From Achromobacter pestifer (GTDB lineage Bacteria > Pseudomonadota > Gammaproteobacteria > Burkholderiales > Burkholderiaceae_B), in the NCBI RefSeq assembly GCF_013267355.1, contig NZ_CP053985.1, forward strand, positions 1,612,001 through 1,676,000: a stretch of 64,000 bases of DNA. Direction: 5' to 3'. This document shows positions 38,169 through 47,059 of this stretch, one piece after another (the stretch's first letter is position 1; each line of letters begins with the position of its first letter). The notes beneath the pieces were generated by a model. The model did not search any database, was not told where the DNA came from, and saw nothing but the letters and a program-made list of their open reading frames with translations. Both the position numbers and the translations under genes were made by a program.

Positions 38169-39794
38169 ATGCCGCTACCCGCACACGTTCCCGTCCTGAT
38201 CGCCGGCGGCGGCCCCGTCGGCCTGACGCTGGCCGCCCTGCTGGCCGAATACGGCATCGCCTCGCTGACGCTGGAGGCCGACGACGACTATTGCAGTGGC
38301 AGCCGCGCCATCTGCATCTCGCGGCGATCGCAGGAAATCATGGGCTGGGTCGGCGCCGACCGCCCCCTGATGGCTACCGGCCTGGCCTGGACCGGAGGCC
38401 GCAGCTACTACCGCAACAACGAGGTGCTGCATTTCGAGATGCCGCACGATCCGCTGCAGCGCTACGCGCCCATGGTCAACATCCAGCAGTATGCGGTCGA
38501 GGAATACGCCCACCAGGCCATGCAGCGCCATCCGGCACTGGCCGCGCTGCGCTGGTCCGCGCGGCTTGCCGGCCTGCGCACGGACGCGGACGGCGTCACC
38601 GCCGAAGTGGACGCCGAAGGCGGCCGCCAGACCGTGCGCGCCGATTGGCTGATCGCCTGCGACGGCGGCCGCAGCACCGTGCGTGAAGCCCTGGGCCTGA
38701 AGTTGGAAGGCATGCAGTACGAAGGACGTTACGTCATCGTCGACATCGAACAGGAGTCCAGCCGCCCCGTGGAACGCCTGGCCTGGTTCGATCCGCCGTC
38801 CAACCCCGGTTCCACCCTGCTCATGCACCGCCAACCCGGCAATGTCTGGCGGGTGGACTACCAGATCCGGGACGACGAGGACCCCGAAGAGGCGGTCAAG
38901 CCGGAAAACGTGCTGCCGCGCGTGCAGAGCCATCTGGACATGATCGGCGAGACCGCGCCCTGGAAGCCGTTGTGGATCTCCATCTACAACGCCAAGTGCC
39001 TGACTTTGGACAGCTACCGCCATGGACGCGTGCTGTTCGCCGGCGATGCCGCCCACCTGGTGCCGATCTTCGGCGTGCGGGGCCTGAACTCGGGACTGGA
39101 CGACGCCGGCAACCTGGCCTGGAAGCTGGCCTGGGTGCTGCAAGGCCAAGCGCCCGACAGCCTGCTGGACAGTTACAGCGTGGAGCGCGTGCACGCCACC
39201 CGCCAGAACCTGGCCTATGGCGCCAAGAGCACCGAATTCATGGCCCCGCCAGACTTTGGCTTTCGCCTGATGCGCGAGGCCGCACTGCGCCTGGCGCTGA
39301 CGGACGAGCGCGTGCGCCAGCTCATCAACCCGCGGCAGTCCGCGCCCATTTCCTACGACGCCTCGCCGCTGAACCTGGATGACGGCGCGCCGCAAGCCGG
39401 CGCCGCCGCCGCGCCCGGCCAGCCCGCGCCCGAAGCACTGCTGCAGGATGGCGGCGCGCCGCTGCATCTCAGCGCCTGCTTCGGGGCCGGCTTCGTGGCG
39501 CTGGCGCTGGACCCGGACGCCCGGTTGGCAGCCGAACTGGACGCGCTGGCCACCGCCACCCGCGATGCGATCCGGCCGCTGCGCGTGCTGAAAACGGGCA
39601 AGGACGCCCTGCAGGACCCGCACGGGCAACTGCGCCAGCACTACGGCGCGCAAGCCGGCAGCGTCTACCTGCTGCGGCCGGACGGCTACGTGCTGGGCCG
39701 CTGGATCGCCCCCGCGGCCGCGGCCCTGCGCGCCGCGCTCAAGCCCTACTACCCCTCGATCGCCCTGGATACGCCCAAGGAACAGCAAGCATGA
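38169..39794 (+). CDS. FAD-dependent aromatic monooxygenase (MhpA/PheA type)
   Basis: This 541-residue flavoprotein hydroxylase has the Rossmann motif IAGGGPVGLTLAALLAE at 11-27, the DG motif in IACDGGRSTVRE near residue 165, and the GD motif LFAGDAAHLVPIFGVRGL near residue 280. A thioredoxin-like C-terminal domain follows, as in phenol and 3-(3-hydroxyphenyl)propionate hydroxylases. ATG 38169 has GGAGA just upstream. The substrate is probably an aromatic or hydroxylated ring acid. The gene leads an operon with a DUF2783 protein and a MarR regulator, all coupled by 4-bp overlaps. Confidence 0.9.
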   Translation: MPLPAHVPVLIAGGGPVGLTLAALLAEYGIASLTLEADDDYCSGSRAICISRRSQEIMGWVGADRPLMATGLAWTGGRSYYRNNEVLHFEMPHDPLQRYAPMVNIQQYAVEEYAHQAMQRHPALAALRWSARLAGLRTDADGVTAEVDAEGGRQTVRADWLIACDGGRSTVREALGLKLEGMQYEGRYVIVDIEQESSRPVERLAWFDPPSNPGSTLLMHRQPGNVWRVDYQIRDDEDPEEAVKPENVLPRVQSHLDMIGETAPWKPLWISIYNAKCLTLDSYRHGRVLFAGDAAHLVPIFGVRGLNSGLDDAGNLAWKLAWVLQGQAPDSLLDSYSVERVHATRQNLAYGAKSTEFMAPPDFGFRLMREAALRLALTDERVRQLINPRQSAPISYDASPLNLDDGAPQAGAAAAPGQPAPEALLQDGGAPLHLSACFGAGFVALALDPDARLAAELDALATATRDAIRPLRVLKTGKDALQDPHGQLRQHYGAQAGSVYLLRPDGYVLGRWIAPAAAALRAALKPYYPSIALDTPKEQQA

Positions 39795-40018
39795 ACAACG
39801 AAGAACTGGACCAGGTCTATACCGCCATGGCGCAGGCCCTGACGCGTGTCGGCGAGGAGCAGGCGCCGCTCTTCCTGTCGATCCTGAGCCTGTCGCTGCT
39901 GGCCCGATTGAGCGATGCGCGCGACGCCGCCACGCTGCTGGCGCAGGCGGAAGCCGCCTGCCTGGCCAACGGCCCTGTGGCACACTATCCCGCCTCCGCC
40001 CCAGCCCGCCCAACGTGA
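39791..40018 (+). CDS. DUF2783 small protein
   Basis: This 75-residue, mostly helical acidic protein begins MNNEELDQVYTAMAQALTRV. It resembles DUF2783, a small family often encoded between a flavin monooxygenase and a regulator in Burkholderiales. Its start overlaps the monooxygenase stop (ATGA), and its stop overlaps the MarR start (GTGA). It has no membrane segment or metal motif. A role as an accessory or stabilising subunit of the monooxygenase is only a guess from the neighbourhood. Confidence 0.75.
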   Translation: MNNEELDQVYTAMAQALTRVGEEQAPLFLSILSLSLLARLSDARDAATLLAQAEAACLANGPVAHYPASAPARPT

Positions 40019-40503
40019 ACCCGCCCGCCCTCGAACGATTCCTGACCTACCGCCTGCACGTGCTCAACAAGATCACGGACAGGGACACGAATCGCGCCTA
40101 TCTGGAAGACTGCGGCATTCCGCTAGGCGAGGCGCGCTGCCTGGCGGCCATCGGCCGCTACGCGCCGCTCTCGGTCAACGACCTGGCGCGCGCGGCCAAT
40201 CTGAACAAGGGCCAGGCCAGCCGCTCGGCGCAGGCGCTGGTGGACCGCGGCCTGGTGGAAAAAACCATGTCTGCCTCCGACGGCCGCGGCGTGGTGCTGG
40301 CGCCGACCCAGGCCGGCCTGGCGCAATACCAGCGCGTCATCGACCTGATCGCCCAGCGCAACGAGGAAATCTTTGGCTGCCTCAGCGCCGACGAACAGCG
40401 ACAGCTGGGCGACATGCTGGACCGCGTCATCGGCCATCTGCAGCCGGACGCGGACGGCGCGCAAGACCTGTTCCCGCCCGCGCCGCAAAAGAACGCGCCC
40501 TAA
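40015..40503 (+). CDS. MarR-family transcriptional regulator
   Basis: This 162-residue MarR-type winged-helix repressor has a helical dimer region, then the recognition helix area [20 protein letters not shown], and the wing [14 protein letters not shown]. It is the third gene of the monooxygenase operon and starts at GTG 40015. It is the obvious candidate for binding the two GTTG-N6-CAAC palindromes at the operon promoter, with the aromatic substrate as ligand. Its stop overlaps the convergent pterin dehydratase stop by 4 bp. Confidence 0.92.
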   Translation: MNPPALERFLTYRLHVLNKITDRDTNRAYLEDCGIPLGEARCLAAIGRYAPLSVNDLARAANLNKGQASRSAQALVDRGLVEKTMSASDGRGVVLAPTQAGLAQYQRVIDLIAQRNEEIFGCLSADEQRQLGDMLDRVIGHLQPDADGAQDLFPPAPQKNAP

Positions 40504-40820
40504 GCCTTGGGCGCGATTGCACCCAGTTGCGCCGCGGCCTCGTCCATGAACTGCGCCATGCGCACGTCCAGCTCGGTCACGCCGCCGGCATCATGCGTGG
40601 TCAAAGTCACGTCGACGCGGTTGTAGACGTTGGTCCATTCGGGGTGATGGTTCAGCTTCTCCGCGAACATGGCGACGCGCGCCATGAAGCCGAATGCCGT
40701 ATTGAAATTGGGAAAACGGAAGCGCTTTTCGATGGCGTCGCGCGTCGCCACGGGCTGCCAGCCGGACAAGGCGGCCACGGCGGTATCGGTGCCGATGCGG
40801 GCGGGAGGGAACATGCTCAT
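40500..40820 (-). CDS. 4a-hydroxytetrahydrobiopterin dehydratase (PCD/PhhB)
   Basis: This 106-residue pterin-4a-carbinolamine dehydratase has the family motif [18 protein letters not shown], whose histidines catalyse dehydration of the carbinolamine, and an N-terminal GWQPV segment followed by the helix [19 protein letters not shown] 40820 has GGAGA upstream; the longer frame from 40874 is rejected. No phenylalanine hydroxylase gene lies nearby, so the protein may serve one elsewhere or a molybdopterin-related role seen in some bacteria. Confidence 0.93.
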   Translation of the reverse strand: MSMFPPARIGTDTAVAALSGWQPVATRDAIEKRFRFPNFNTAFGFMARVAMFAEKLNHHPEWTNVYNRVDVTLTTHDAGGVTELDVRMAQFMDEAAAQLGAIAPKA

Positions 40821-40889
40821 GACGGTCTCCAAAAAAAACAGGCGGCGGCGCGTTGCGCCAGCCGCCTTGGACACTGGGCTGGCCCAGGC

Positions 40890-41537
40890 CTACTGCTGGA
40901 CCGCGTACAGGTAGATTTCCACCCGGCGGTTCAGCGCACGGCCTTCGGCGGTCGCATTGTCGCCGATCGGGTCGTTCGGCCCGCGGCCCTCGACCGCCAG
41001 GCGGCCCGCGGCCACGCCCTGCTTGCTGAGGTAGTCCGTCACGCTCTTGGCTCGATTGACCGACAGCGTCTGGTTATGCGCCAGGGCGCCCGTGCTATCC
41101 GTGTGGCCGACGACCTTGGCCCGCAGTTCAGGATGTTGGTTGAGCGAGCGCGCCACGCTGTCCAGCACCGGCAGCAGCGCGGGCTTGAGCTGCGTCTTGT
41201 CGGTATCGAACGACACGCCGCTGGGAATGTTGACCTTGAGGCTGCCGTCGGGCATTTCGACCACGTCGATGCCCAGCGACGACGCGCCCGACTTCTGCAC
41301 GTCGTCCTTGACGACCTTCCAGTTGTAGCCGACCAGGCCGCCCGCCACCGCGCCGATGCCGGCGCCAATGGCCGCGCCCTTGCCGTGGCCAATCAAGGCG
41401 CCTATGCCGGCGCCGATCGCGGCGCCCGCGCCCGTACCCACGGCGGTATTGGTCTGCTGCTGCGTGGCGCATCCTGCCAGCAAGGCACCCGCCGCCGCAA
41501 CGACCGCAATCCGGTTGAATATTGTTCTTGAGCTCAT
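40890..41537 (-). CDS. OmpA-family lipoprotein with glycine-zipper
   Basis: This 215-residue envelope protein has a lipobox LLAGC near residue 22, so it is lipid-anchored. Then comes a Gly/Ala repeat region (GAAIGAGIGALIGHGKG, repeated) of the glycine-zipper type up to about residue 75, and a C-terminal OmpA-like peptidoglycan-binding domain (VVGHTDSTGALAHNQTLSVN; VEGRGPNDP). The start ATG 41537 has GGAGG seven bases upstream. It resembles the YiaD/Pal-like lipoproteins that tie the outer membrane to peptidoglycan. The adjacent pterin dehydratase on the same strand is probably unrelated in function. Confidence 0.93.
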   Translation of the reverse strand: MSSRTIFNRIAVVAAAGALLAGCATQQQTNTAVGTGAGAAIGAGIGALIGHGKGAAIGAGIGAVAGGLVGYNWKVVKDDVQKSGASSLGIDVVEMPDGSLKVNIPSGVSFDTDKTQLKPALLPVLDSVARSLNQHPELRAKVVGHTDSTGALAHNQTLSVNRAKSVTDYLSKQGVAAGRLAVEGRGPNDPIGDNATAEGRALNRRVEIYLYAVQQ

Positions 41538-41727
41538 GGCAACCTCCACTTATCCCGTCGGTGTGCCGGATCATTCCGGCCTGACCATGCTAGCAAGCGC
41601 GGGACGCAAGACCAGCAACATTTTGTACTGCCATGAGGATTGCGCGGCCGCTTCCCGGAACGGATAACGGCCGGGCCGCGCAGGCCGCGTCGCGCAACAA
41701 TAGGCTACATTCCGCCCGCCGCGCACC

Positions 41728-41752
41728 GCCGGCCTCCGATGGGAAGGCCGGC
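41728..41752. other. Hairpin downstream of the MFS gene
   Basis: A perfect 8-bp stem GCCGGCCT/AGGCCGGC with a 9-base loop lies 9 bp past the MFS stop (minus strand). No T-run follows on the minus strand, so termination efficiency is doubtful. Otherwise the 41538-41761 spacer shows nothing. Confidence 0.5.
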
Positions 41753-41761
41753 TTTGGCTGT

Positions 41762-43078
41762 CTAACGCTGCTGGAACGTCCGGCGCGCCACGTTCAGCGA
41801 CACCATGGCCATGAGCGCGATGGCCAGCAGGTAGTAGCTCGGCGACAGCTTGGAATCGGTGGTCGCGATCAGCCAGGTCAGGATGAACGGCGCAAAGCCG
41901 CCAAAGATCGTCACCGCGATGTTGTAGCCCAGGGACAGGCCGGTGGTGCGCACCTGCACGGGGAAGATGGCGGACATCAGCGCCGGCATGGGCGCGAAGT
42001 ACGCCGTCGCCAGGACGCCCAGGATGACCTGGACGATCATCAGCACGCCCACCGTCGGATACGACACCAGTAGATAGAACAAGGGATAGCACAACAGCGC
42101 GGTCGACAGGGCCGCGGCCATCATGATGCGCGCGGGTCCGATCCGGTCAGCCAGCGCGCCCACGAATGGCGCGCCGACCGTCATGATGACGCCCGTGACC
42201 AACGTCGCCAGAAAGCCGATGGTGGGCGGCAGGCCCAGTTGCCGGATCGAGTACGTGGGCATGTACAGGGCCAGGTAATTGCCCACCGAGCCCAGCGCCA
42301 CGAAGCCGACGGTGACCAGCAGGCGCAGCTTCTGGCCCGCGAACATGTCACTCAGCGGCGAAGCCGAGGCCTCTGCCGCGCTGAACTCCGGCGTTTCATC
42401 CATGTGGTGGCGGATGTAGTAGCCCACCGGCGCGATCAACAGGCCGAAGACGAACGGAATTCGCCACCCCCAGCTTTCCAGCTGGGCCTGGGTCAGCGTC
42501 GCATTGAGCACCGCGCCGAACAAGGCGGCCAGCAGGATCGCCGCGCCCTGGCTGGCGACCTGCCAACTGGCGTAATAGGCCCGCCGGTCCGGCGCATATT
42601 CAATAAGGAAGGCCGTGGCGCTGCCGAATTCACCGCCCGCCGAAAAGCCCTGGATCAGCCGGGCGACCAAGATGATGATCGATGCGGCTACCCCGATCTG
42701 TGCATGCGTGGGCACCACCACGATGATCAGCGTGCCTATCATCATCAGGAAAATGGATGCCGTCAGCGCCGCCTTGCGGCCGGCCCGGTCGGCATAACTG
42801 CCCAGCACGATGGCGCCCAGCGGCCGCATCAGGAACGACACGCCAAAGGTGGCCAACGCCAGCAGCAGCGAGGAACTCTCGCTGGCCGACGGAAAATAAA
42901 GCTTGGCGATGATCAGCGCGAAAGTGCCGTACGCGATCATGTCGAACCATTCCAGCGCATTGCCTATGGACGCGGCGATCACCGCGCGCCGCGCCTGGGC
43001 GCGCCGGTCGCCTGCTGGCGCCGCGTTGCCGCGGCCGGCGGCGGCCGCGTTCCACGTTGTCTTCTCCGAATAAGCCAT
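41762..43078 (-). CDS. MFS transporter, metabolite:H+ symporter (MHS) family
   Basis: This 438-residue permease has about 12 transmembrane helices. Family marks include IGNALEWFDMIAYGTFA in helix 1, RPLGAIVLGSYADRAGRKAAL in loop 2-3, and the RLIQGFSAGGEFGSATAFLIEY stretch. These are features of the ShiA/ProP/KgtP group, which imports small organic acids, betaines or osmolytes. It is the last gene of the leftward operon, so it likely imports the substrate of the deacylase, aminotransferase and aldolase. An AGAGGG site precedes the ATG. Confidence 0.9.
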   Translation of the reverse strand: MAYSEKTTWNAAAAGRGNAAPAGDRRAQARRAVIAASIGNALEWFDMIAYGTFALIIAKLYFPSASESSSLLLALATFGVSFLMRPLGAIVLGSYADRAGRKAALTASIFLMMIGTLIIVVVPTHAQIGVAASIIILVARLIQGFSAGGEFGSATAFLIEYAPDRRAYYASWQVASQGAAILLAALFGAVLNATLTQAQLESWGWRIPFVFGLLIAPVGYYIRHHMDETPEFSAAEASASPLSDMFAGQKLRLLVTVGFVALGSVGNYLALYMPTYSIRQLGLPPTIGFLATLVTGVIMTVGAPFVGALADRIGPARIMMAAALSTALLCYPLFYLLVSYPTVGVLMIVQVILGVLATAYFAPMPALMSAIFPVQVRTTGLSLGYNIAVTIFGGFAPFILTWLIATTDSKLSPSYYLLAIALMAMVSLNVARRTFQQR

Positions 43079-43119
43079 TTTTCCCTCTGTTTTTTTTGAA
43101 GAGTAACTATCGATTCAAC

Positions 43120-44304
43120 TCATCGCCCGGCCATCGCAAGATGGCCCGCCAGCTTTTCCATGAACTGTTCGCACAGGCTGATCTGCGACAGCGCGACATA
43201 CTCGTCCGGCCGGTGCGCCTGCTGCAGGTTGCCGGGGCCACAGATGACCGCCGTCATGCCGGCCCGCTGGAACAGGCCGGCCTCCGTGCAATACGCCACC
43301 TTCTCGGTGCCGCGCGCGCCGGTCAGCGCCTGCGCCAGCCGCGCGATCTCGGCGGTCGCGGCGGTATCGAAACCGGGCACCTCGGCCAGCGCTTCCAGCT
43401 CGATGTCGGCCTGCGGGTTCTCCGCCTTGATGCGGTCGCGCAGCTCGCCGGTGATGTAGCGGCGCAGGCCGCCGATCACGTCTGGCGCCAGCACGCCAGG
43501 GATGGTGCGGAATTCGAATTCGAACTGGCAGCGGTCCGGGATCGTGTTGACGGACAGGCCGCCCGAAATCGTGCCGGTGTTGGCGGTGGTGTACGGCACC
43601 TCGAAATCCTGATCGAAGGGGCCGTTCTGGCGATGGCCATCGGCCATGTCGCGGATGTGGCAGATGGCGCGCGCCGCGTACTCGATCGCATTGACGCCGC
43701 GCGGCGTCAGGGATGAATGCGCGGCCTGCCCGTGCACGGTGCAGCGGTACAGATTGCTGCTCTTGTGCGCCGAGATGACGCGCATGTCCGTGGGCTCGCC
43801 AACGATGCAGCTGTCGGGCCGGATCTCCAGCTTCGCCAGTTCGCGCAGCATCGCGTCCGCCCCCAGGCAGCCGACCTCCTCGTCGTAGCTCAGGGCCAGA
43901 TGCAGCGGCACGCGCAGGCGCCGCGACGTGAACGACGGCAGCATGGCCAGCGCCGTTCCGATGAAGCCCTTCATGTCGCAAGTGCCGCGGCCATACAGGC
44001 GGCCATCGCGCACCTCGGGCGCGAACGGATCGCTGCTCCAGGCCTGGCCGTCCACCGGCACCACGTCAGTATGGCCGGACAGCACCACCCCGCCCTGCGT
44101 GCCGCCGTCGCCGGCGGGCACGGTCACGAAGAGATTCGCCTTCTTGCCGTCGGCGTTGTAAATCAGCCTGGGCGCCAGGCCGGCCGAAGCCAGATGGTCG
44201 CGCACGGTTTCGATCAGGCCCAGATTGGACAGGCGGCTGGTCGTGTCGAAGCGCACCAGCCGTTCTATCCATTCCAGGGAACGCGGAAGCTCTGCAATAT
44301 TCAT
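43120..44304 (-). CDS. ArgE-like M20 deacylase (acetylornithine deacetylase type)
   Basis: This 394-residue zinc amidohydrolase of the M20/ArgE family hydrolyses an N-acyl amino acid. The metal and catalytic motifs are present: SGHTDVVPV (His, Asp), GRGTCDMKGF (Asp), SYDEEVGCLGA (Glu-Glu), GEPTDM, and the C-terminal QQAHRPDEYV histidine. ATG 44304 has AGGG eight bases upstream; a GTG at 44313 is a possible alternative. Its place inside a catabolic operon under a divergent Lrp-type gene, away from other arginine genes, suggests a catabolic N-acyl amino acid hydrolase rather than true arginine biosynthesis. Confidence 0.88.
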   Translation of the reverse strand: MNIAELPRSLEWIERLVRFDTTSRLSNLGLIETVRDHLASAGLAPRLIYNADGKKANLFVTVPAGDGGTQGGVVLSGHTDVVPVDGQAWSSDPFAPEVRDGRLYGRGTCDMKGFIGTALAMLPSFTSRRLRVPLHLALSYDEEVGCLGADAMLRELAKLEIRPDSCIVGEPTDMRVISAHKSSNLYRCTVHGQAAHSSLTPRGVNAIEYAARAICHIRDMADGHRQNGPFDQDFEVPYTTANTGTISGGLSVNTIPDRCQFEFEFRTIPGVLAPDVIGGLRRYITGELRDRIKAENPQADIELEALAEVPGFDTAATAEIARLAQALTGARGTEKVAYCTEAGLFQRAGMTAVICGPGNLQQAHRPDEYVALSQISLCEQFMEKLAGHLAMAGR

Positions 44305-44340
44305 GGGTCGCACCCTAAGGTTGAGGTCTGGCGCCGGCGC

Positions 44341-45543
44341 TCAGGCTGTCTCGCCCCGCGCCGCATCCAGAAAGCGCGCTAGTCTAGCCACGCCTTCATC
44401 CAGGCGCTCATGCGCGCTGGCGTAGCACCAGCGCAGATAGCCCTCGCCCTCGGGACCGAAAGCCATGCCCGGCGCCAGGCCCAGCCCGCCGCGCACGACC
44501 AGGTCCTTGCAGAACGCCAGGCTGTCCGAGACGCCGCGGATGCGGAAGAAGGTGTACATCGCCCCCGGCGCCGCGCCGGCCAGCTCGACCCCCGGCACCT
44601 GCGACAGTTTCGACGCCAGGTGGTCGCGCGCCAATCGCAGGCGCTGCACCGTGCGCGCGATGACGGGCTCGCCCTGTTCAAGCGCGCACAGCGCGGCGGT
44701 TTGCACGAAGCCGGGCGTGCAGGTGTTGCTGTACTCGATCAGCTTGCCGATCTCCGGCAGCAGCCCGCGCGGCACCACGACCCAACCCACGCGCCAGCCC
44801 GTCATCAGCCAGGCTTTCGAAAACGAGTTGCAGCTGACCACGCGGTCGTCCGGCGCGGCGATGTCCAGGAAGGTAGGCGCCACCGCGCCTTCGTAGTAGT
44901 AGCGTTCGTAGACGTCGTCGGAAATGATCCAGATGCCGTGCTTGCGGCAGTGTTCCAGCACCGCGCGCTGCTGCTCGGCGGTCATCACCCAGCCCGTCGG
45001 ATTGTTCGGCGAATTCACCAGCAACGCCCGCACGTCCGGCGTCAGCGCGCCAAGCAAGGCGTCCAGGTCCAGGCGCCAGCCGCTCTCGGAGAACGACAGC
45101 GCAACCGTCGTCACGCGCGCCCCCAGCACCTTGGGCATTTCCACCAGATTGGGCCACAGCGGCGTCACGGCGACCACGTGGTCGCCCGCGCCCACGATGG
45201 CCTGCACGGCCGTCATCAGTGCCGAGGTGCCCGAGCTGGTCACCGCGATGTTGTCCACATCGCGCTGGCCGTGCAGCCCGCTCACATATCCGGCCAGGCG
45301 TTCGCGCAAAGCGGGCACGCCCAGGGTCTGTACATAGAAGGTCTGCCCGGAAGCGATATGGGCGATGGCCGCCTCGCGGAACGCGGGCGGCGTCTGCTCA
45401 TCGGGCTCGCCGAACCAGAAGGGCAGCACATCGGCGCGGCCCATGCCTGCATTGGCGACTTCGCGGATTTGCGACGAACGCAAGGTCTGCACGCCTGCGC
45501 GCGCGGTCGCGCCGAGGCCGCCGGAAGATACTGCGTTATTCAT
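44341..45543 (-). CDS. PLP-dependent aminotransferase, class I/II
   Basis: This 400-residue fold-type I aminotransferase has the PLP lysine at Lys243 in SFSKAWLMTGWRVGW, the SPNNPTGW motif near residue 178, and the SDDVYERY segment. It is similar to the aspartate/aromatic-type enzymes of subgroup I. The start ATG 45543 has an AGGAA-rich site upstream. It follows the aldolase gene by 43 bp in the leftward operon. After the deacylase frees an amino acid, this enzyme could make the 2-oxo acid that the aldolase cleaves. The exact amino acid is unknown. Confidence 0.9.
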   Translation of the reverse strand: MNNAVSSGGLGATARAGVQTLRSSQIREVANAGMGRADVLPFWFGEPDEQTPPAFREAAIAHIASGQTFYVQTLGVPALRERLAGYVSGLHGQRDVDNIAVTSSGTSALMTAVQAIVGAGDHVVAVTPLWPNLVEMPKVLGARVTTVALSFSESGWRLDLDALLGALTPDVRALLVNSPNNPTGWVMTAEQQRAVLEHCRKHGIWIISDDVYERYYYEGAVAPTFLDIAAPDDRVVSCNSFSKAWLMTGWRVGWVVVPRGLLPEIGKLIEYSNTCTPGFVQTAALCALEQGEPVIARTVQRLRLARDHLASKLSQVPGVELAGAAPGAMYTFFRIRGVSDSLAFCKDLVVRGGLGLAPGMAFGPEGEGYLRWCYASAHERLDEGVARLARFLDAARGETA

Positions 45544-45586
45544 GCCTGTTCCTGTCTTGCCAGAAGAAAGAGATCGCGCCGCCGCT

Positions 45587-46381
45587 TCAGCGGCAAGCCT
45601 CGCTGAACTGCGCGCGCGCCTGACGGGCGCCCCGGGCCAGCCAGGCCACGTCGGAATGCAGGGCGATGAACTGCACACCCAGCTTGCGGTAACGCGCCGC
45701 CTCGTCGGGATCGTTGGCGAAGATGCCGACCGCCTTGCCCGCCGCGCGGCCGGCTTCGATCACGCGCCCGACGGCCTCGCGCACCTCGGCATGGGCCATG
45801 TCGCCCAGCCGTCCCAGACTGGCCGCCAGATCGGCCGTGCCGACGAATAGGCAGTCCGCTCCCGGCAAGGCGGCGATGGCTGCCACGTTGCGCACCGCCT
45901 GCGCCGATTCGATCTGCAGGATCGCGCAGGCCTGCTCATTGGCCAGCCCGACGTAGGAAGGGTCTTGCCCGTACATGCCTGCCCGCACCAGCCCCGCCAC
46001 GCCGCGCACGCCGCCATTGCCCTCAAAGGGAAAACGCATGGCCGCGATGGCGCGGCGCGCGTCCTCGGCCGTGTCGATGTTCGGGAAAATGATGGTCTGG
46101 GCGCCGCAATCCATCGCGCGCTTGACCAGCGCCGCATCGTTCACCGTCACGCGCACGATCGGATGCGCGGCGGCGCCATGCGCGCGCGCCGCGTCGATGG
46201 CCTGCAATTGCGCCGTCAGGCCCGCCACGTCGTTGGGCGCATGCTCCATGTCGACGACCAGCCAGTCGAAGCCGCAATGCGCTATCGCCTCGGCCGCCGC
46301 CGGGCTCGCCAGCGTCAGCCAGCAGCCCTCGGACGGCAGCAGCGCCAGCAGCGCCTTGCGGATCGGATTCGGATCTTTCAT
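45587..46381 (-). CDS. HpcH/HpaI-family aldolase
   Basis: This 264-residue class II (metal-dependent) pyruvate aldolase has DWLVVDMEHAPNDVAGL near residue 41, RVTVNDAALVKRAMDCGAQ near residue 77, PNIDTAEDAR, GVRGVAGLVRAG and QIESAQAVRN with the metal-binding glutamate. Such enzymes cleave 4-hydroxy-2-oxo acids into pyruvate and an aldehyde. It is the first gene of the leftward operon, starting at ATG 46381 with a GGAGC site, and faces the Lrp gene across an AT-rich divergent region of 165 bp. Confidence 0.9.
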   Translation of the reverse strand: MKDPNPIRKALLALLPSEGCWLTLASPAAAEAIAHCGFDWLVVDMEHAPNDVAGLTAQLQAIDAARAHGAAAHPIVRVTVNDAALVKRAMDCGAQTIIFPNIDTAEDARRAIAAMRFPFEGNGGVRGVAGLVRAGMYGQDPSYVGLANEQACAILQIESAQAVRNVAAIAALPGADCLFVGTADLAASLGRLGDMAHAEVREAVGRVIEAGRAAGKAVGIFANDPDEAARYRKLGVQFIALHSDVAWLARGARQARAQFSEACR

Positions 46382-46463
46382 GTCTGCTCCATAGTGTTCA
46401 AACGGGGAGCATTCATGACGTCGACGCCCCCTCCAACAACCGAACAAAGATACCGGAGCAGAA

Positions 46464-46530
46464 TCGCGAATATTTCCGAATTTTTGACGCAAATGTGTAA
46501 TATTTTGGATTGAAATTAGCGAAACCTTCA
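46464..46530. promoter_or_regulatory. AT-rich divergent control region (Lrp/aldolase)
   Basis: Within this GC-rich window the stretch between the Lrp gene and the aldolase operon is markedly AT-rich, with runs such as AATATTTCC, AATTTTTGAC and TAATATTTTGGATTG. A TAATAT at 46499-46504 may serve as a -10 for the Lrp gene. Lrp-family proteins bind AT-rich, degenerate sites, so this is the likely operator, but no exact site can be fixed. Confidence 0.45.
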
Positions 46531-46546
46531 ATTTCTTGGAAAAATC

Positions 46547-47026
46547 GTGCAAAGCAAGAATTTCGACCCCACGGACCTGCGGATCCTGGCCGCCTTGCAG
46601 GTCGACGGACGCCTGTCCAGCGCCGATCTGGCCGAGCGCGTTTCGCTCACGCCCTCGCCCTGCTGGCGGCGCGTCAAGCGGCTGGAGGACGAAGGCGTGA
46701 TCCGCGGCTACCGGGCCGAGGTCGACGTCAAGAAGCTCGGCTTCGGCGTGACCGCGTTCGTCTGGGTTTCGCTGGATAAAAAAGACGCCGAACACGTCAA
46801 AGCGTTCGAGGACGCCATCAAGGACGTGCCGGAGGTGCTGACCTGCCATTGCGTGTCGGGCCGCTACGATCACCAGTTGACGGTCATCGCCCGCGACCTG
46901 GACGCTTTCGGCGATCTGGCGCGCTACGTGCTGGGCGCCCTGCCCGGCGTGAAGGAGGTCTACACCTCCTTCGTGCTGAAGGAGGTCAAGGGACTGGGGG
47001 ATGCGATTTCGTTGCCCGCGGACTGA
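46547..47026 (+). CDS. Lrp/AsnC-family transcriptional regulator
   Basis: This 159-residue regulator has an N-terminal helix-turn-helix (DLRILAALQVDGRLSSADLA, then SLTPSPCWRRVKRLEDEGVI) and a C-terminal RAM ligand-binding domain (YDHQLTVIARDLDAF; ALPGVKEVYTSFVLKEVK). GTG 46547 is the start; GGAAA lies just upstream. It is divergent from the aldolase-aminotransferase-deacylase-MFS operon and is its likely amino-acid-responsive regulator. Confidence 0.95.
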   Translation: MQSKNFDPTDLRILAALQVDGRLSSADLAERVSLTPSPCWRRVKRLEDEGVIRGYRAEVDVKKLGFGVTAFVWVSLDKKDAEHVKAFEDAIKDVPEVLTCHCVSGRYDHQLTVIARDLDAFGDLARYVLGALPGVKEVYTSFVLKEVKGLGDAISLPAD

Positions 47027-47059
47027 TGCAAGGTCCTGCGTGTCGGCGGCGGTCAGCCT

